A stretch of 64,000 nt of DNA from Spodoptera frugiperda. Lineage: Eukaryota > Arthropoda > Insecta > Lepidoptera > Noctuidae. A program made the position numbers and the translations under genes. How positions within the stretch are numbered: position 1 is the stretch's first letter; the number at the start of each line of letters is the position of its first letter. Location: positions 5,270,001 to 5,334,000 of the forward strand of contig NC_064230.1 in NCBI RefSeq assembly GCF_023101765.2. Direction: 5' to 3'. Below the pieces are notes generated by a model. It was not told the DNA's origin, did not search any database, and worked only from the letters and a program-made list of their open reading frames with translations. Shown piece by piece: positions 1-9,439 of the stretch.

Positions 1-1177
1 AGAAAATCTATAACAAAACGGATTTGGTGGAATACTTTAACAAACTATAAAATACTTTTAAACTATAATAGAAATTACTTTTAGGCCAATATTTGGTCAG
101 TGGGTAATTTTAGGGGCGTATTTAATAGTAATACTACAGTTTTAGGTCTCTGTAAGATAATCTAGGCGTCAAATTACGCCCTAAAATGATTGACTGCTGT
201 CTAGCAAACGAAAATAAGGGTTGACAACGGCGCAGAAAGAAATATCACGAATAGTTTCATTGTAATACCAAATAGGACAGTAAATACATGAAATAACCAA
301 ACAAAAATAGGCTAGAGACCTACGTGTGGTGTTAATAAATACCTAAAAGTAATAAATACAGCGAAATTCAATGAAACATTCAAAAATTTCGCACATACTT
401 TTTGAAATTGGAAACGTTGAGGCACAACGTGTTTGTCAAAAGATTTTATCATTTCACCCGAAAATTTACGCGACAATATAACGTGTTTGTAATTTGCAAT
501 GAGTTTAGAATAATATACTTATTGGACTTACCTTTAATTTTTATGTAAAACTGAAAAAAACAATCCAGCGCCGGCTAAAAAACAAAGAACTGAAATTGCA
601 CAGGTAAATTATTTCAGAAGGATAAAATACGTGAAAGGCGACAAGCTATTATCTGTGGTGATTTTTAGTCGATTTCTTAATGTCAAACATTTTAGTTTTA
701 TTTTTTGTTGAAATGCATTAATGACTCGATTATTCCAATTTTCTTAAAATATAGGTGTATTTGGGGTATAGTTTACGTGCTTTATGTACATATGTATCGA
801 TTTACAATATTTCTAGCCTTTATGCTTGGGCCAAGTTCCTACTTTTAAGAAAGATGAAAGAAAGATTTTACGATCCATTCAAGTAGGCATTTTCTGAGTT
901 ACTTTCAAAGATAATTTTTAAGCACTACACCGCTGACAAACGGCGAAAACATCGAGAGGAAACGAAGCCATATAATTTTTAATTAGTACAAGTTTTGGAT
1001 TCTGCCAATTCACTATTTCCTTCATATCGAGGTTGCTATATAGCAGCATACTTGAGTGCACCCACCGCAAACTTTCTTAAACCAGACTTACATATTTATA
1101 CTATTTAGACTAAGTTATTTGTCTATTTGTCATTTGTCTTAAACCTAAATTGGTCCTAGGTTATGAGCATATCATCA
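1..1177. other. AT-rich intergenic DNA, no gene seen
   Basis: No open frame with recognisable protein content and no repeat family shared with the rest of the window was seen here. It is the upstream flank of the bZIP gene that begins near 1758. Confidence 0.5.
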
Positions 1178-1185
1178 CCAGGAAC

Positions 1186-1344
1186 CAGTGCCGGCGTTAG
1201 GGGGGGGGGGCGAGATATCAGGGCGATAAAGTCTGGGGGGCGCCAATAAAATTAAAAACTACTACTAATACTTGATATTGCTTCCCTCAAGTGGGTGCCA
1301 CAATATTTTCGCCCGGGGTGTCAGTGGCCCTTACGCCGGCACTG
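1186..1344. mobile_element. hAT-type MITE with 8-bp target duplication
   Basis: A 159-bp element bounded by inverted ends CAGTGCCGGCGTTAGG and CCTTACGCCGGCACTG. The flanks carry a perfect 8-bp direct repeat CCAGGAAC at 1178-1185 and 1345-1352. An 8-bp duplication with CAG...CTG ends is the hAT signature. It has no coding capacity, so it must have been moved by a transposase in trans. A poly-G run of about ten lies near its left end. Confidence 0.85.
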
Positions 1345-1559
1345 CCAGGAACCACAACATGCCTGGTTGTGGATTCACGGATTGGGCATATAATTTTTCG
1401 AAGAGGGAATTGATCTTATTGTTTGTTGTAGGTGCTTGCATATAGCAAGTAACTGGTTGCCGGGCCAATCTCGCCACTATGCTAACTTTGTATTAAATTT
1501 TATTCTTTCTTTTCTTTCATTCATTATAATATTTACTTCCCGTTTTAAGATATCTAATA

Positions 1560-1757
1560 ACTGGGCCTACCTTAGAAGGAACATTTGATCGTCACGTGAC
1601 ATTCCAATTCACGTTTGCACAACACTATTTTGATGAATGAAATGAGTTTGATTTGACATTGACAGCTCTCGAAATCCTAACCTACCGAACTATTTCCTAA
1701 TAACGTAAAAGATATTGTGAAAAATAAATAATTAAAACAAACTTTTAAATATGAAGA
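1560..1757 (+). promoter_or_regulatory. Probable promoter and 5' UTR of the CNC-bZIP gene
   Basis: This lies directly upstream of the first coding exon. No clear TATA box is visible. The stretch 1655-1690 (TTGACATTGACAGCTCTCG) resembles TATA-less insect promoters. The transcription start is not defined from sequence, so this is inferred from position only. Confidence 0.3.
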
Positions 1758-1768
1758 ATGGACGATAA
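1751..1768 (+). promoter_or_regulatory. Overlapping upstream ORF at the bZIP start codon
   Basis: ATG at 1751 opens a five-codon frame ending at TAA 1766-1768. It overlaps the main ATG at 1758 in another frame. Both ATGs have A at -3, and only the main one has G at +4. Such an overlap can lower initiation at the main start, but any effect here is inference. Confidence 0.4.
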
Positions 1769-1815
1769 TGGGAAGCACACGTCCTCTTATCAATTGGACC
1801 AGGAAATATTGGATG
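1758..1815 (+). CDS. CNC-bZIP gene, coding exon 1
   Basis: Encodes residues 1-19 plus one base. It ends ...GAT G with a GC donor (gcaagt) at 1816. A GT donor in frame is not available nearby, and the GC choice restores phase with exon 2. Confidence 0.75.
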
Positions 1816-4800
1816 GCAAGTTGTTTATAAATTATTTTTTGTTGTAATTCTAGTAAGGATAAATCAACAGGTAGACGTCTAATGTGTTATGACAATATGA
1901 CGCAGAAATATTTCATATTGTATACATAATATATCGGAAATGCTTTTAATGAAAAACGTATTGAATAATAGGATACAATTTGGCTGACTACATGATAACT
2001 TGTGCCAGAAAAAAAAGTAATAACATTATGACTAAAAAAAAAACAAATAGGTGGGCTGATCATGAGTTTTATGAGTTTATAGGCAATCCAATTTGCTTAC
2101 AAACATAAAAAAGATGTTTATTTTACATAAATTATGATTTTAAATACATTAATCTTTAAAAGTGATGCAAGAATACTAAAGGAAATGTACATAATTTTGT
2201 AAATAACAAAGTTTTAGTCCATATCAGTTATGATTCATGTTCATATTATTGTTTAACATGTAGTGAATCTGTGATTGTTGTTTTATTTGAAATAAGAATA
2301 CAACTATTCCAATACCTATTTGTTTTTATTTTCTTATTAGTTTGATGTACCTATGGTAGTGTTTACAATTTCTTTATACCTCTAAAACCATATAAGAATA
2401 ATTCTTATTAGAATGAAACTTTGATTTTGTCAACAATATGTTTAATATTATTGGAATATCGTAAGCTTTGTACTATTTTGGGGTGTGAAATAGGATACTA
2501 GATGTGGTATGTAAATAAAAAAATTTGTTAGTCAGTTAGATAATTTAATAATATTAGAGATATATTTTTTTGTTTTGTCATATAAGTGAAACAATTCTTA
2601 AACATAGACTTCTAAGTCACGGGTTTACCTGTGTTTACTCATTTAAAAAGCAGAGTAATTTAATTTTTTTTTTAAATATATATTCATGTTCAGGTATTGT
2701 TATATCTCTGTAACCTAATCACACTATTATTATAAATGTGAATGTTTGGATGTTTGTCAATACATATATGTAATATTGTTTATGTAATATATTTATCATC
2801 TTCCAGCTCGTGGCATCAGCATGACAGTTGAAGAGGTCGCAGGTCTCTCCACTTGCAAGTATTCAGAGAGGGTGCAGTCCCTCAAACTCAATGAGGATGA
2901 CCTCGCCTTCCTGAAGGGACTCCGGAGAAGGATCAAAAATAGAGTAAGTCGTGTTGTTTATTATGGGAAAAGATGAGGTCGCCCGTGGTAACCTGCTACA
3001 ACAGAGGAAACACAAATGCATTGCCTTATTTGCCTTTTTGTTGAGGGGGAAAATCATCCAATGACTTCTCCCGTCTTGGGCGACCTTCATCACCAACCAA
3101 ACTGCCAAATATAGAGATTAGACTCAACATGACCAAATGTGACCTTACGTTGATACGTCATTCCTGGTCTCGCCCGAAATTGCGGACTACCTAGCGGGTT
3201 TACCGGGGCTCTGGCTCGAAAAGCAGGAGTAGGAACGGTTTGGTTTTAAGTCAGTAAGAGTCTGACACTCCCTCGCCCAAAGCGAGAGAAGCAATAGGAT
3301 GACTTTCCTCCCTTAAAAAAAAAACTCGCTCGCTAACAAGCGTAATTCTTCTTTTCTTGTCTCACCTTGGGCGAGGAGGAGTGTTCTGACACTCTGACAC
3401 TCCTACTGACTAAAAACCAACCCATTCCTTTTCCTGCTTTGAGCCGGAGCCCCCGTAAGGTAAAAAAAACCCCCGAGCTCTCTCCAACGCTCGCTAATAG
3501 CCGTAATGCATCGTGATGACCACACAAAGAGCTATATTTGCAGTAGTCAGCCGACAGCCGAGGCGCTGCGTTACACCGATATCGGTCAGACTACAGCTAT
3601 TGTGTAACAATTGGGCCTGTTAACTCGTGTGCCAGCCGTTTCTATACACGGGTAACGAGTGAAAGCATTTTATTATTTTATTACAATTGGGGGCTATCGT
3701 TCTTTCGAATACTAGATGGCGCTTAGCAGCTTAGGTCTGTTTGTCAAAAATTGGAGCTATCAAAAATTGAAAATCATTTCCTCTTTTGAAAAAACCTTGT
3801 CCCGCACTTGGATTGTCTCCTGTGTCGTGTATACAAACATACAAGTTCGAAACAACAATTTTTGGGTCACACAAAGAGTTGCTCTGTGCGGGAATCGGAC
3901 CCGCTACCCTTTGCACGGCGGCCGGTTATCTAGCTACCGCGTCAACCATGTCAATGAAACGTGCCTAGAAGAGACGTCACGTATTTCAAATCGATATATC
4001 TTCGAAAGTATTTGTTTCGAAAGAAAATAAAAATTACGTGTCTAATGTTTTAAAATAATCTACAAGACGGACATTGAAATAAAACTTAGTCATCTAAATT
4101 ATTATGTAATAAAATCGATGAATAAAACTGATTATCTCTTATTGGTTGGTTAATCGGAGTCGGCCAATCAAACCGCTGAACCCACTCTTGTTTCGATTAC
4201 TTTAAACGTAAAGCAAACTCATAAATTTCTGTATACCATATACTCAGAAATAAATGACTATTCTATTCTATTCTATTCTACCCTTAGACCAAACTAAACA
4301 AAAATAATCCAATAAACCTTATTAACTAAGTAAAAGTCATGAGTTCGTATGAGAAATACCGCGACTCTATCGACCACAGAGTATTACATTACGCGGTGCC
4401 AACCACAGACACTAGTAGTCTAAAATCTATAGTACTATGATTATTATAACTGGCTACTAACTTCCGCCCGATGGCTTTGTCTGTACTAAAACGGCTTTGT
4501 AGACAGTAGGACAGTTATCTTCCCTTCCACAATCTCCCCAGTCAAAAGTACCATACTTAAATTCCTAACCCCCTCAAAAAGGCCGGTAACGCTCTAACGC
4601 TGCTGGTGTTTCGGATGTCTATGGGCAGCGGCGATAGTTTACCATCAGGTGACTGTGCGTTGTCTTTTTTTATTGTATAAGCCGGTGGTGGTAAGCAATC
4701 GTCGCCTCCCATGGACGCGTGAAACACCCGAGTAGAACACCATCGACCTACACAACAGCACTTCCATCCCCATCATATCGCCGTGGGATTTGGAGGCGAA

Positions 4801-7800
4801 AGTGCTCGCGCGCGTCTTTAGTCTGCGCGCCGACGCGCGTCGCCGGGGCGAAACTCCACTGCCGCGCCAGATTAGTGCGTGGCGGGACGAGCTCCGGCGC
4901 GATCTCATGGCGGATTGGCAGCAACGACTGTCGCAACCGAGGGCTGGGCTCGCTGTCATTGCAGCGGTAAGTCCCCTCTTTGAGGAGTGGCTAGAGAGGC
5001 GCCATGGCGTCCTCACCTACCGCCTGACGCAGGTGCTTACCGGACATGGGAGTTTCGGTAGGTTCCTGTTTTTGATTGGGCGGGAGGAAACGCCCGGGTG
5101 TCATCACTGCGAAGACCGCCCGGAGGACACGGTGGAACACACGGTTGCGGTCTGCCCTGCGTGGGCTGAACACCGCCGTGCCCTCAGGGAAGTGATCGGC
5201 GACGGCGACCTCTCGCGTCCGGCTTTGGTTCAGACCATGGTGCGGAGCGAGGGGGACTGGGATGCCGTCTCCTCCTTCTGCGAAGCAGTTATGCTAGCTA
5301 AGGAGGAGGCGGGACGCGTGAGGGAACGAACTTCCTCACGCCCCAGCCGACGCGAAAGACACTCCGGGCGTCGGGGATCGCGTGACGATCTCCGGCCACC
5401 GTAAGTGCGGGTCTGCGGACGGCGAGCAAGGGTAGCTCGCCGCCCGACCAGAACCAGACCCGTGCGTGCGGCGCGTTGCGTTCCGCGCGCGCCTCAAAGA
5501 GCCATCAGACCACCACAGATGGGGCCCAGTAGGGCTGATGCTAATCCGGAGCTGCGGACTACCTAGCGGGTTTACCGGGGCTCCGGCTCGACAAGCAGGA
5601 GTAGGAACGGGGTGGTTTTTAGTCAGTAAGAGTCTGACACTCCCTCTCGCTTTGCCCTGGCGAGAGAAGTCATTGGATGATTTTCCCCCCTGAAAAAAAA
5701 AAAAAAAAATCCCCATCATATAGATGGTTGGCAGGCCACAACTGTGCGCTCCACGTGTAACTTTCTGCCTCGCACAGCAAAACTGTGAAATGAGCTGTCG
5801 TAGGCGGTATTTCCGAACCGATAGGACCTTCAAACCTTCAAGAAAAGAGCATACTCTTTTTTAAAACGCCGGCAACGCACCTGTGACTCCTGTGGTGTTG
5901 CAGGTGTCCATGGGCGGCGCTGATCACTTACCATCAGGTGACACGCCTGCTTGTTTACCACCTATTACCATTGTTTCACACCCTAGGGTAAAATCACACA
6001 TAGGTTACTTTTATAACCCCACGATAGCGCGACCAAAGCCGCTGGTAGACACTACTAATGTGTATAGAACATACATAACTATTTCCTTCCACAGCTAGCC
6101 TCCCAAAACAGCAGGCGTCGCAGTGTCGAGCACCTCAGGCGTTTAGCTCGAGAACTGCGAGCGGTTCGAGCCTGCAGGGACGATGCGCTTGCCGAGAGGA
6201 AGTCGTTGGTGATGCAGAGAGACAATGTCCGAGCCAGCTGCCTTAGGCTAAGGCGGCATATTGTTCAGGTAATATATAAATGTAACTTTGGCAGTGAGTT
6301 TCTGAGTCCTGAGTGCGAGTTTACGAGAGGAGAGTCAGGCACTGCTGGGCCGGCTCGACCAGGTGTGATACCACAGAAAACTGAAACAATTCTTGCTTTG
6401 TGTTAGTGAGGTTCCCGAATGCTCAATTACCCCTTCAACAACCCATAAATTGCTAAACCCCAAAAGGCCGGTAATACCCTTTTAACACCTCTGATGTTTC
6501 CCTCTGTGAGGCCCAATTACCTCCTTTCTAATTTTTCCAATCCCCGATTCCCCAACAATCCTTAAATTCCTAAACCCCAAAAGGCAATGCACTTGTAAGT
6601 TGTAAGGCTTCTGGTGTTTCGGGTGTCTATGGGCGGCAGCGATCGCTTACCATCAGGTGATCCGTCTGCTCGTTTACCGGCTTATACCAAAAAAACCAAT
6701 CAGAGTCTTCTATCTTAATTTTTTGATCATCCAATAATTTCTCTCTCTCTCTTTCGCCTTAAGTGAAGCGAGAGGGAGTGGCAGATTCCTACTGATTAAA
6801 ATCCACCCCGCTCTTACTCCTGCTGTTGGAGCCGAAACCCCAGAAACTCGTTAGGTCTTCCGCGCCACGCTTCTATCTCAGGTGGCTCAGGTGTGTCAAA
6901 TGTCCATGAGCGATTGCTTACCATCAGGTGACCCGACGCTTCGTTTACCGACTTATTCCACACGACGCTGCTGGCGACTGTGGCTGCTGCTACAAATTCT
7001 TACTTATTTTACTTTATAAACTTTCAGATTCTACAAGACCGATCAGACTCAACAGAAGTGCCAATATTAGATTTAGATAACAGAAAAGAATCTCAGACGA
7101 CAGTACCAATTAAGAAAATCGCCGTAACCGAAACTAAAACTCCACTAAAACCGGAATGTTTCGAAAAAACCGAAAAGAACATTTTCGAATGCTGCATAGA
7201 CAAGTTGGTTCAACAGAGTGTGAACCATATCTTCAAAAGTGACGTTGAAAAGAAGAAAATATTCGCTAAAACTGTTTTTATTTCTGATGAGAAGTTGACT
7301 TCGGATATTAAGTCCATGGTGTTTAATGCTGAAGACAGCTTGAAACTCCTGGAGAGTGATGATGGGGTGCTGAACTTGTCTCTTAAGGAAGGCAGAAGAA
7401 AAAGCCATGGGCGGAAGCAGTTAGCTCCAAGAAGAATTACTTGTGTCTATTCGGATAATAATGGTGAGTTTCATCGTCATATCGTCACGCCTTTTATCCC
7501 TAAAGGGGTAGACGGAGGTGCTCATTATGGCATGTGCCCACTTTTCACCATTTGTGTTATAAGTCCCATGTAATAGGGGGTAAACGTATTACCAGATACT
7601 AGGCACAATTCCAGATTCTGTAGTACCACTGACAAATTTTCGAGAAATCGAAATATGCCAGACTCGTATGCGAGACCCCTTGCCCGGTCAGTAATGGTAA
7701 GTACCTCTTCATGTCCAAGGGTCACTTTTGTATTATTCTTATTTGGCCACTATGACTATTATTATTTATTACATGTGTGGGAGAGCCATGCTTAGGCACT

Positions 7801-8121
7801 ACTCTGCCGGCTCGACCGTAGTGATACCACGGCTTCACCGAAAACCGACGTGAAACAACGCTTGAGTTGTGTTTCGTTGTGTGAGTGAGGTTGCATGAGG
7901 CCCAATTACCCCCCTTCCACATTTTCCTTCTATAATGGTGTGTTTGTGTGTGTGTTAGTCCATTTTAATAGTAGACAACAAACTATACATACACGTAATA
8001 CTCTTTAACGAAGTTTTTTAAATAGTGTTATAGTTTATTCAAAGAACATAATTAAAAATAATTCCCTTCTCAAATTACAGATGGCGTCCTGGATTTAAAA
8101 ATTAAGAAGGAGAATCCGTGA
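1758..8121 (+). CDS. CNC/BACH-like bZIP transcription factor, 5 exons, 281 aa
   Basis: The spliced CDS is 1758-1815, 2807-2943, 6095-6268, 7028-7463 and 8081-8121. All phases agree and give 281 codons plus TGA. Residues 22-62 match the CNC-type segment ahead of the basic region. The basic region follows the N-x2-A-[AS]-x2-[CS]-R pattern (KNRLASQNSR, N64 to R72). Zipper d positions L82, V89, A96, L103, V110 and L117 start exactly ten residues after R72. The family binds DNA in the nucleus, usually as a heterodimer with small Maf proteins. No BTB domain or other N-terminal module is present. The protein is much shorter than vertebrate BACH or NRF proteins. Near the C terminus are GVLNLSLK and GVLDLKIK, both loosely like CtBP-binding motifs, and IKKE fits a SUMO consensus. 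ATG 1758 is chosen because an in-frame TGA lies at 1752-1754. Confidence 0.8.
2807..2943 (+). CDS. CNC-bZIP gene, exon 2 (CNC segment and start of basic region)
   Basis: The acceptor is ttccag|CT and the donor is AGA|gtaagt. Residues 20-65 end in RRRIKNR, the first half of the DNA-contacting basic region. The intron therefore falls inside the basic region. Confidence 0.85.
3038..3115 (-). repeat. Family A LINE-tail fragment
   Basis: Antisense match to the family A end (gaaaatcatccaatgacttc) seen at the 3' end of the LINE at 4779-5708. It is truncated. Confidence 0.5.
3180..3325 (+). repeat. Family A LINE tail, sense copy
   Basis: Runs from TGCGGACTACCTAGCGGG to a poly-A of about ten. It is collinear with the 3' UTR of the LINE copy at 4779-5708. 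A 5'-truncated retrocopy in intron 2 of the bZIP gene. Confidence 0.7.
3356..3463 (-). repeat. Family A LINE tail, antisense copy
   Basis: Reverse-complement match to the family A tail. With the sense copy at 3180-3325 it forms an inverted pair inside one intron. Confidence 0.65.
3797..3965 (-). mobile_element. Family D tRNA-like SINE
   Basis: The reverse strand carries a degenerate tRNA-like head (its B-box-like part reads as GCGGGAATCGGACCCGC on the + strand), followed by the family body GTTGTTTCG...ATGT. It shares this body with copies at 43825 and 57335. Confidence 0.7.
3965..4105 (+). repeat. Family H non-autonomous element, 3' part
   Basis: Shares ACGTCACG...CGATATATCTTCGAAAG...AATCTACAAGACGGACATT with eight other copies in the window. 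Class is unknown. Confidence 0.6.
4141..4225. repeat. Family E foldback MITE, right half
   Basis: Contains TTGGTTGGTTAAT..., GGCCAATC and CGATTACTTTAAACGTAAAG, matching one arm of the complete palindromic copy at 10123-10331. Confidence 0.55.
4258..4280. repeat. ATTCT microsatellite
   Basis: Four to five tandem copies of the pentamer ATTCT. Confidence 0.8.
4577..4661 (+). repeat. Family B SINE 3' tail
   Basis: Matches the family B tail: GCCGGTAACGC, then GTGTTTCGG, then TTTACCATCAGGTGA. The head is missing. Confidence 0.55.
4779..5708 (+). mobile_element. 5'-truncated R1-like LINE with 13-bp target duplication
   Basis: A 930-bp insertion flanked by perfect direct repeats ATCCCCATCATAT at 4766-4778 and 5709-5721 and ending in poly-A. 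It keeps the last ~200 codons of a reverse-transcriptase polyprotein (stop at 5402-5404). These include a GHGSFGRFLF stretch and a CHHC...H...C zinc-knuckle-like segment (CHHCEDRPEDTVEHTVAVCP), typical of R1-clade C termini. Its ~300-bp 3' UTR is the source of the 'family A' tails scattered over the whole window. The insertion lies in bZIP intron 2. Confidence 0.85.
4790..5404 (+). pseudogene. C-terminal remnant of R1-like LINE polyprotein
   Basis: About 204 codons with no stop before TAA at 5402-5404, all inside the truncated LINE. The frame has no natural start because the element is 5'-truncated. The thumb region and C-terminal Cys/His knuckle of a non-LTR reverse transcriptase can be recognised. 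The frame is still clean, which suggests a recent insertion. It is not a host gene. Confidence 0.75.
5740..5985 (+). mobile_element. Family K LINE 3' end
   Basis: Translates in part to the common LINE C terminus (FKKRAYSFLK, then RQRTCDS). This is followed by GTGTCCATGGGCGGCGC and CTTACCATCAGGTGA. It contains internal stops and is a 5'-truncated relic. Other pieces lie at 12284, 24690 and 35400. Confidence 0.65.
6095..6268 (+). CDS. CNC-bZIP gene, exon 3 (basic region and leucine zipper)
   Basis: The acceptor is ttccacag|CTA and the donor is CAG|gtaata. It encodes residues 66-123: LASQNSRRR completes the basic region, then six heptads follow. The alternative acceptor four bases downstream (ctag) would break phase and lose the conserved A/S residues, so it was rejected. 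Confidence 0.85.
6325..6697 (+). mobile_element. Two adjacent family B SINE pieces
   Basis: The first piece (6325-6499) carries the CCGGCTCGACC head, and the second (6505-6697) has a complete tail ending CCGGCTTATACC plus A-run. They lie head to tail in bZIP intron 3. Confidence 0.65.
6724..6862 (-). repeat. Family A LINE tail, antisense
   Basis: Reverse complement of the family A tail, diverged, with an expanded CT-rich stretch near 6741. Confidence 0.6.
6885..6965 (+). repeat. Family B SINE tail
   Basis: Only the tail remains: GTGTCCATGAGCG..., TTACCATCAGGTGA. It is immediately upstream of bZIP exon 4. Confidence 0.5.
7028..7463 (+). CDS. CNC-bZIP gene, exon 4 (C-terminal region)
   Basis: The acceptor is ctttcag|ATT and the donor is AATG|gtgagt. 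It encodes residues 124-268, rich in Glu, Lys and Ser, with no known domain. The motif GVLNLSLK is near its end. The frame stays open past the donor, but splicing joins it in phase to a short conserved last exon. Confidence 0.8.
7483..7700 (-). mobile_element. Family C tRNA-like SINE
   Basis: The + strand reads CACGCCTTTTATCCC..., AAGTCCCATGTAATAGGGGG and, at the far end, degenerate CGAGACCCCTTGCCCGG from the tRNA-like head. It lies in bZIP intron 4. Confidence 0.7.
7777..7925 (+). mobile_element. Family B SINE, 5' half
   Basis: Starts GTGTGGGAGAGCCATGC and continues through CCGGCTCGACC and GAAACAACGCTTG. The tail is missing. Confidence 0.7.
8081..8121 (+). CDS. CNC-bZIP gene, last exon
   Basis: The acceptor is aattacag|AT, and the exon encodes residues 269-281 and TGA. 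It adds GVLDLKIKKENP, repeating the GVL-[ND]-L motif of exon 4 and supplying a ψKxE SUMO-type site. The similarity of the two motifs supports this exon as real. Confidence 0.75.
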
Positions 8122-8269
8122 TATACATATACCAACATACAAGCTTAGTTAAGTATCATATACATACTTATATACAGACCAAAAACATAGATATATATAG
8201 ATTATAAAGTCGGGAACATTATTATACATATAACTATTATCATATAAGATTTACAATTTATATAAGACT

Positions 8270-8383
8270 CTGACTTATCTCTTAAAAAATCGCATCGAAA
8301 TCTGTTGCGCAGTTTTCAAGATCTAAGCATACATAAGGACAGACAGCGGAGAATGACTTTGTTTTATACAGTGAAGCTTGGTT
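8270..8383 (-). mobile_element. Helitron-like (family I) remnant
   Basis: The reverse strand matches family I: ATAAAACAAAGTC..., TATGCTTA...ATCTT, then GCGCAACAGATTT. It is diverged and lacks the 3' hairpin. It may lie in the 3' UTR of the bZIP gene. Confidence 0.55.
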
Positions 8384-8387
8384 AAGT

Positions 8388-8470
8388 GTGGGAGAGCCAT
8401 GCTTCGGCACGAATGCGCCGGCTAGACCGGAGTGATGCCACGGCCAGGTGATACGTCAGCAAGAATACCG
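8388..8470 (+). repeat. Family B SINE head
   Basis: Begins GTGTGGGAGAGCCATGC and breaks after the CCACGGCC segment. Confidence 0.65.
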
Positions 8471-8527
8471 GTGTGTTTCATAAAAAAAAAACAAGAAACT
8501 TGCATATTGGTATCACTTATAGAGGTC

Positions 8528-8617
8528 AACGTCACGCCTTTTATCTCCGAAGGGGTAGGCAGAAGTGCACATTACGGCACGTAATGCCCCTATACAATGT
8601 ACACCCACATTCAGTAA
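8528..8617 (-). repeat. Family C SINE fragment
   Basis: Contains CACGCCTTTTATC, GGGGTAGGCAG, GCACATTACGGCACGTAATG and TGTACACCCAC on the + strand. Confidence 0.65.
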
Positions 8618-8762
8618 GCAACCGCCGCCACCCATGGACACTTGAAACACCAGAGGCGTTACAAGTGCGTTGCAGGCCTTTTGGGAGTAGGAATTTAAGG
8701 GTTGTTGTTCGGGAATCGGGGATGGGGAAGATTGGGAAAGGGGGAATTGGGCCTCCAGTCTC
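8617..8762 (-). mobile_element. Family B SINE, antisense
   Basis: The + strand carries the reverse tail CCATGGACACTTGAAACACC and TTAAGGGTTGTTGTTCGGG. It is joined directly to the family C piece. Confidence 0.65.
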
Positions 8763-8909
8763 ACTTAACAAAGTTACACTGTATAATGTATAGCATAGAT
8801 TGAATAAATTATCAAGTCAGAGTCTTCATGTTAACTAGAAGTTAATAATTTAAGTTTTATTAAGAATTGTGGGTGAACTTTTAACAGACTTAACAGTAAT
8901 CAGTATCTT

Positions 8910-9062
8910 TAGTACGAGTTTGCTTTATGTTTAAAATAACGGAGTGAGTTGAGCTAAATTTAAAACACGAGCGCTCTGATTGGTTGGTTTATGGAAGCTG
9001 GGCAATCAGAGCGCCGAATGCGCTCTCGTTTAAACATAAATCAAACTCATACTAAGGGTACT
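8910..9062. mobile_element. Family E foldback MITE
   Basis: The inverted arms are TTTAGTACGAGTTTGCTTTA and its counterpart CAAACTCATACTAAGGG. A palindromic core holds GCTCTGATTGGTTGG and CAATCAGAGCGCCGAA. Confidence 0.75.
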
Positions 9063-9295
9063 CAATTGTCCTTCCTTCTTTTTTTTAAAAAGAAAACCGC
9101 CTTCATATTTCTTTACTGCCTCCATTTTATTAAGTCAGATGTATTCTTAAAACTTTCTTCTAAGTCTGAAAAATACTATGCTGAATATCTGATCAAAATT
9201 GGTTCAACCAAACGCGATATAATCGCGCACAAACATACTTACATACATACAAACAAACGAACCCTTCAGCTTAATATAATGAATTTGGATACTTA

Positions 9296-9437
9296 TTTTT
9301 TAATGGGAAAAATCATCTAATGACTTCTCTCGCCTCGCCCTGGCGATTTTTACTGACTAAAAACCACCCTTCCTTCCTTCTCCTGCTTTTTGAGCCGGAG
9401 CCCCGGTAAACCCACTAGGTAGTCCGCAGCTCCGGAG
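9296..9437 (-). repeat. Family A LINE tail, antisense
   Basis: Reverse complement of the family A tail, ending GTAGTCCGCAGCTCCGGAG on the + strand. Confidence 0.7.
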
Positions 9438-9439
9438 TG

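Noticed and set aside
2863..3108. Minus-strand frame opposite bZIP exon 2
   Set aside because: It is the antisense of a conserved coding exon plus a repeat; no independent support.
7525..7725. Short minus-strand frame beside bZIP exon 4
   Set aside because: It lies over a SINE C copy, and similar frames appear at other SINE C copies (26392, 39323).
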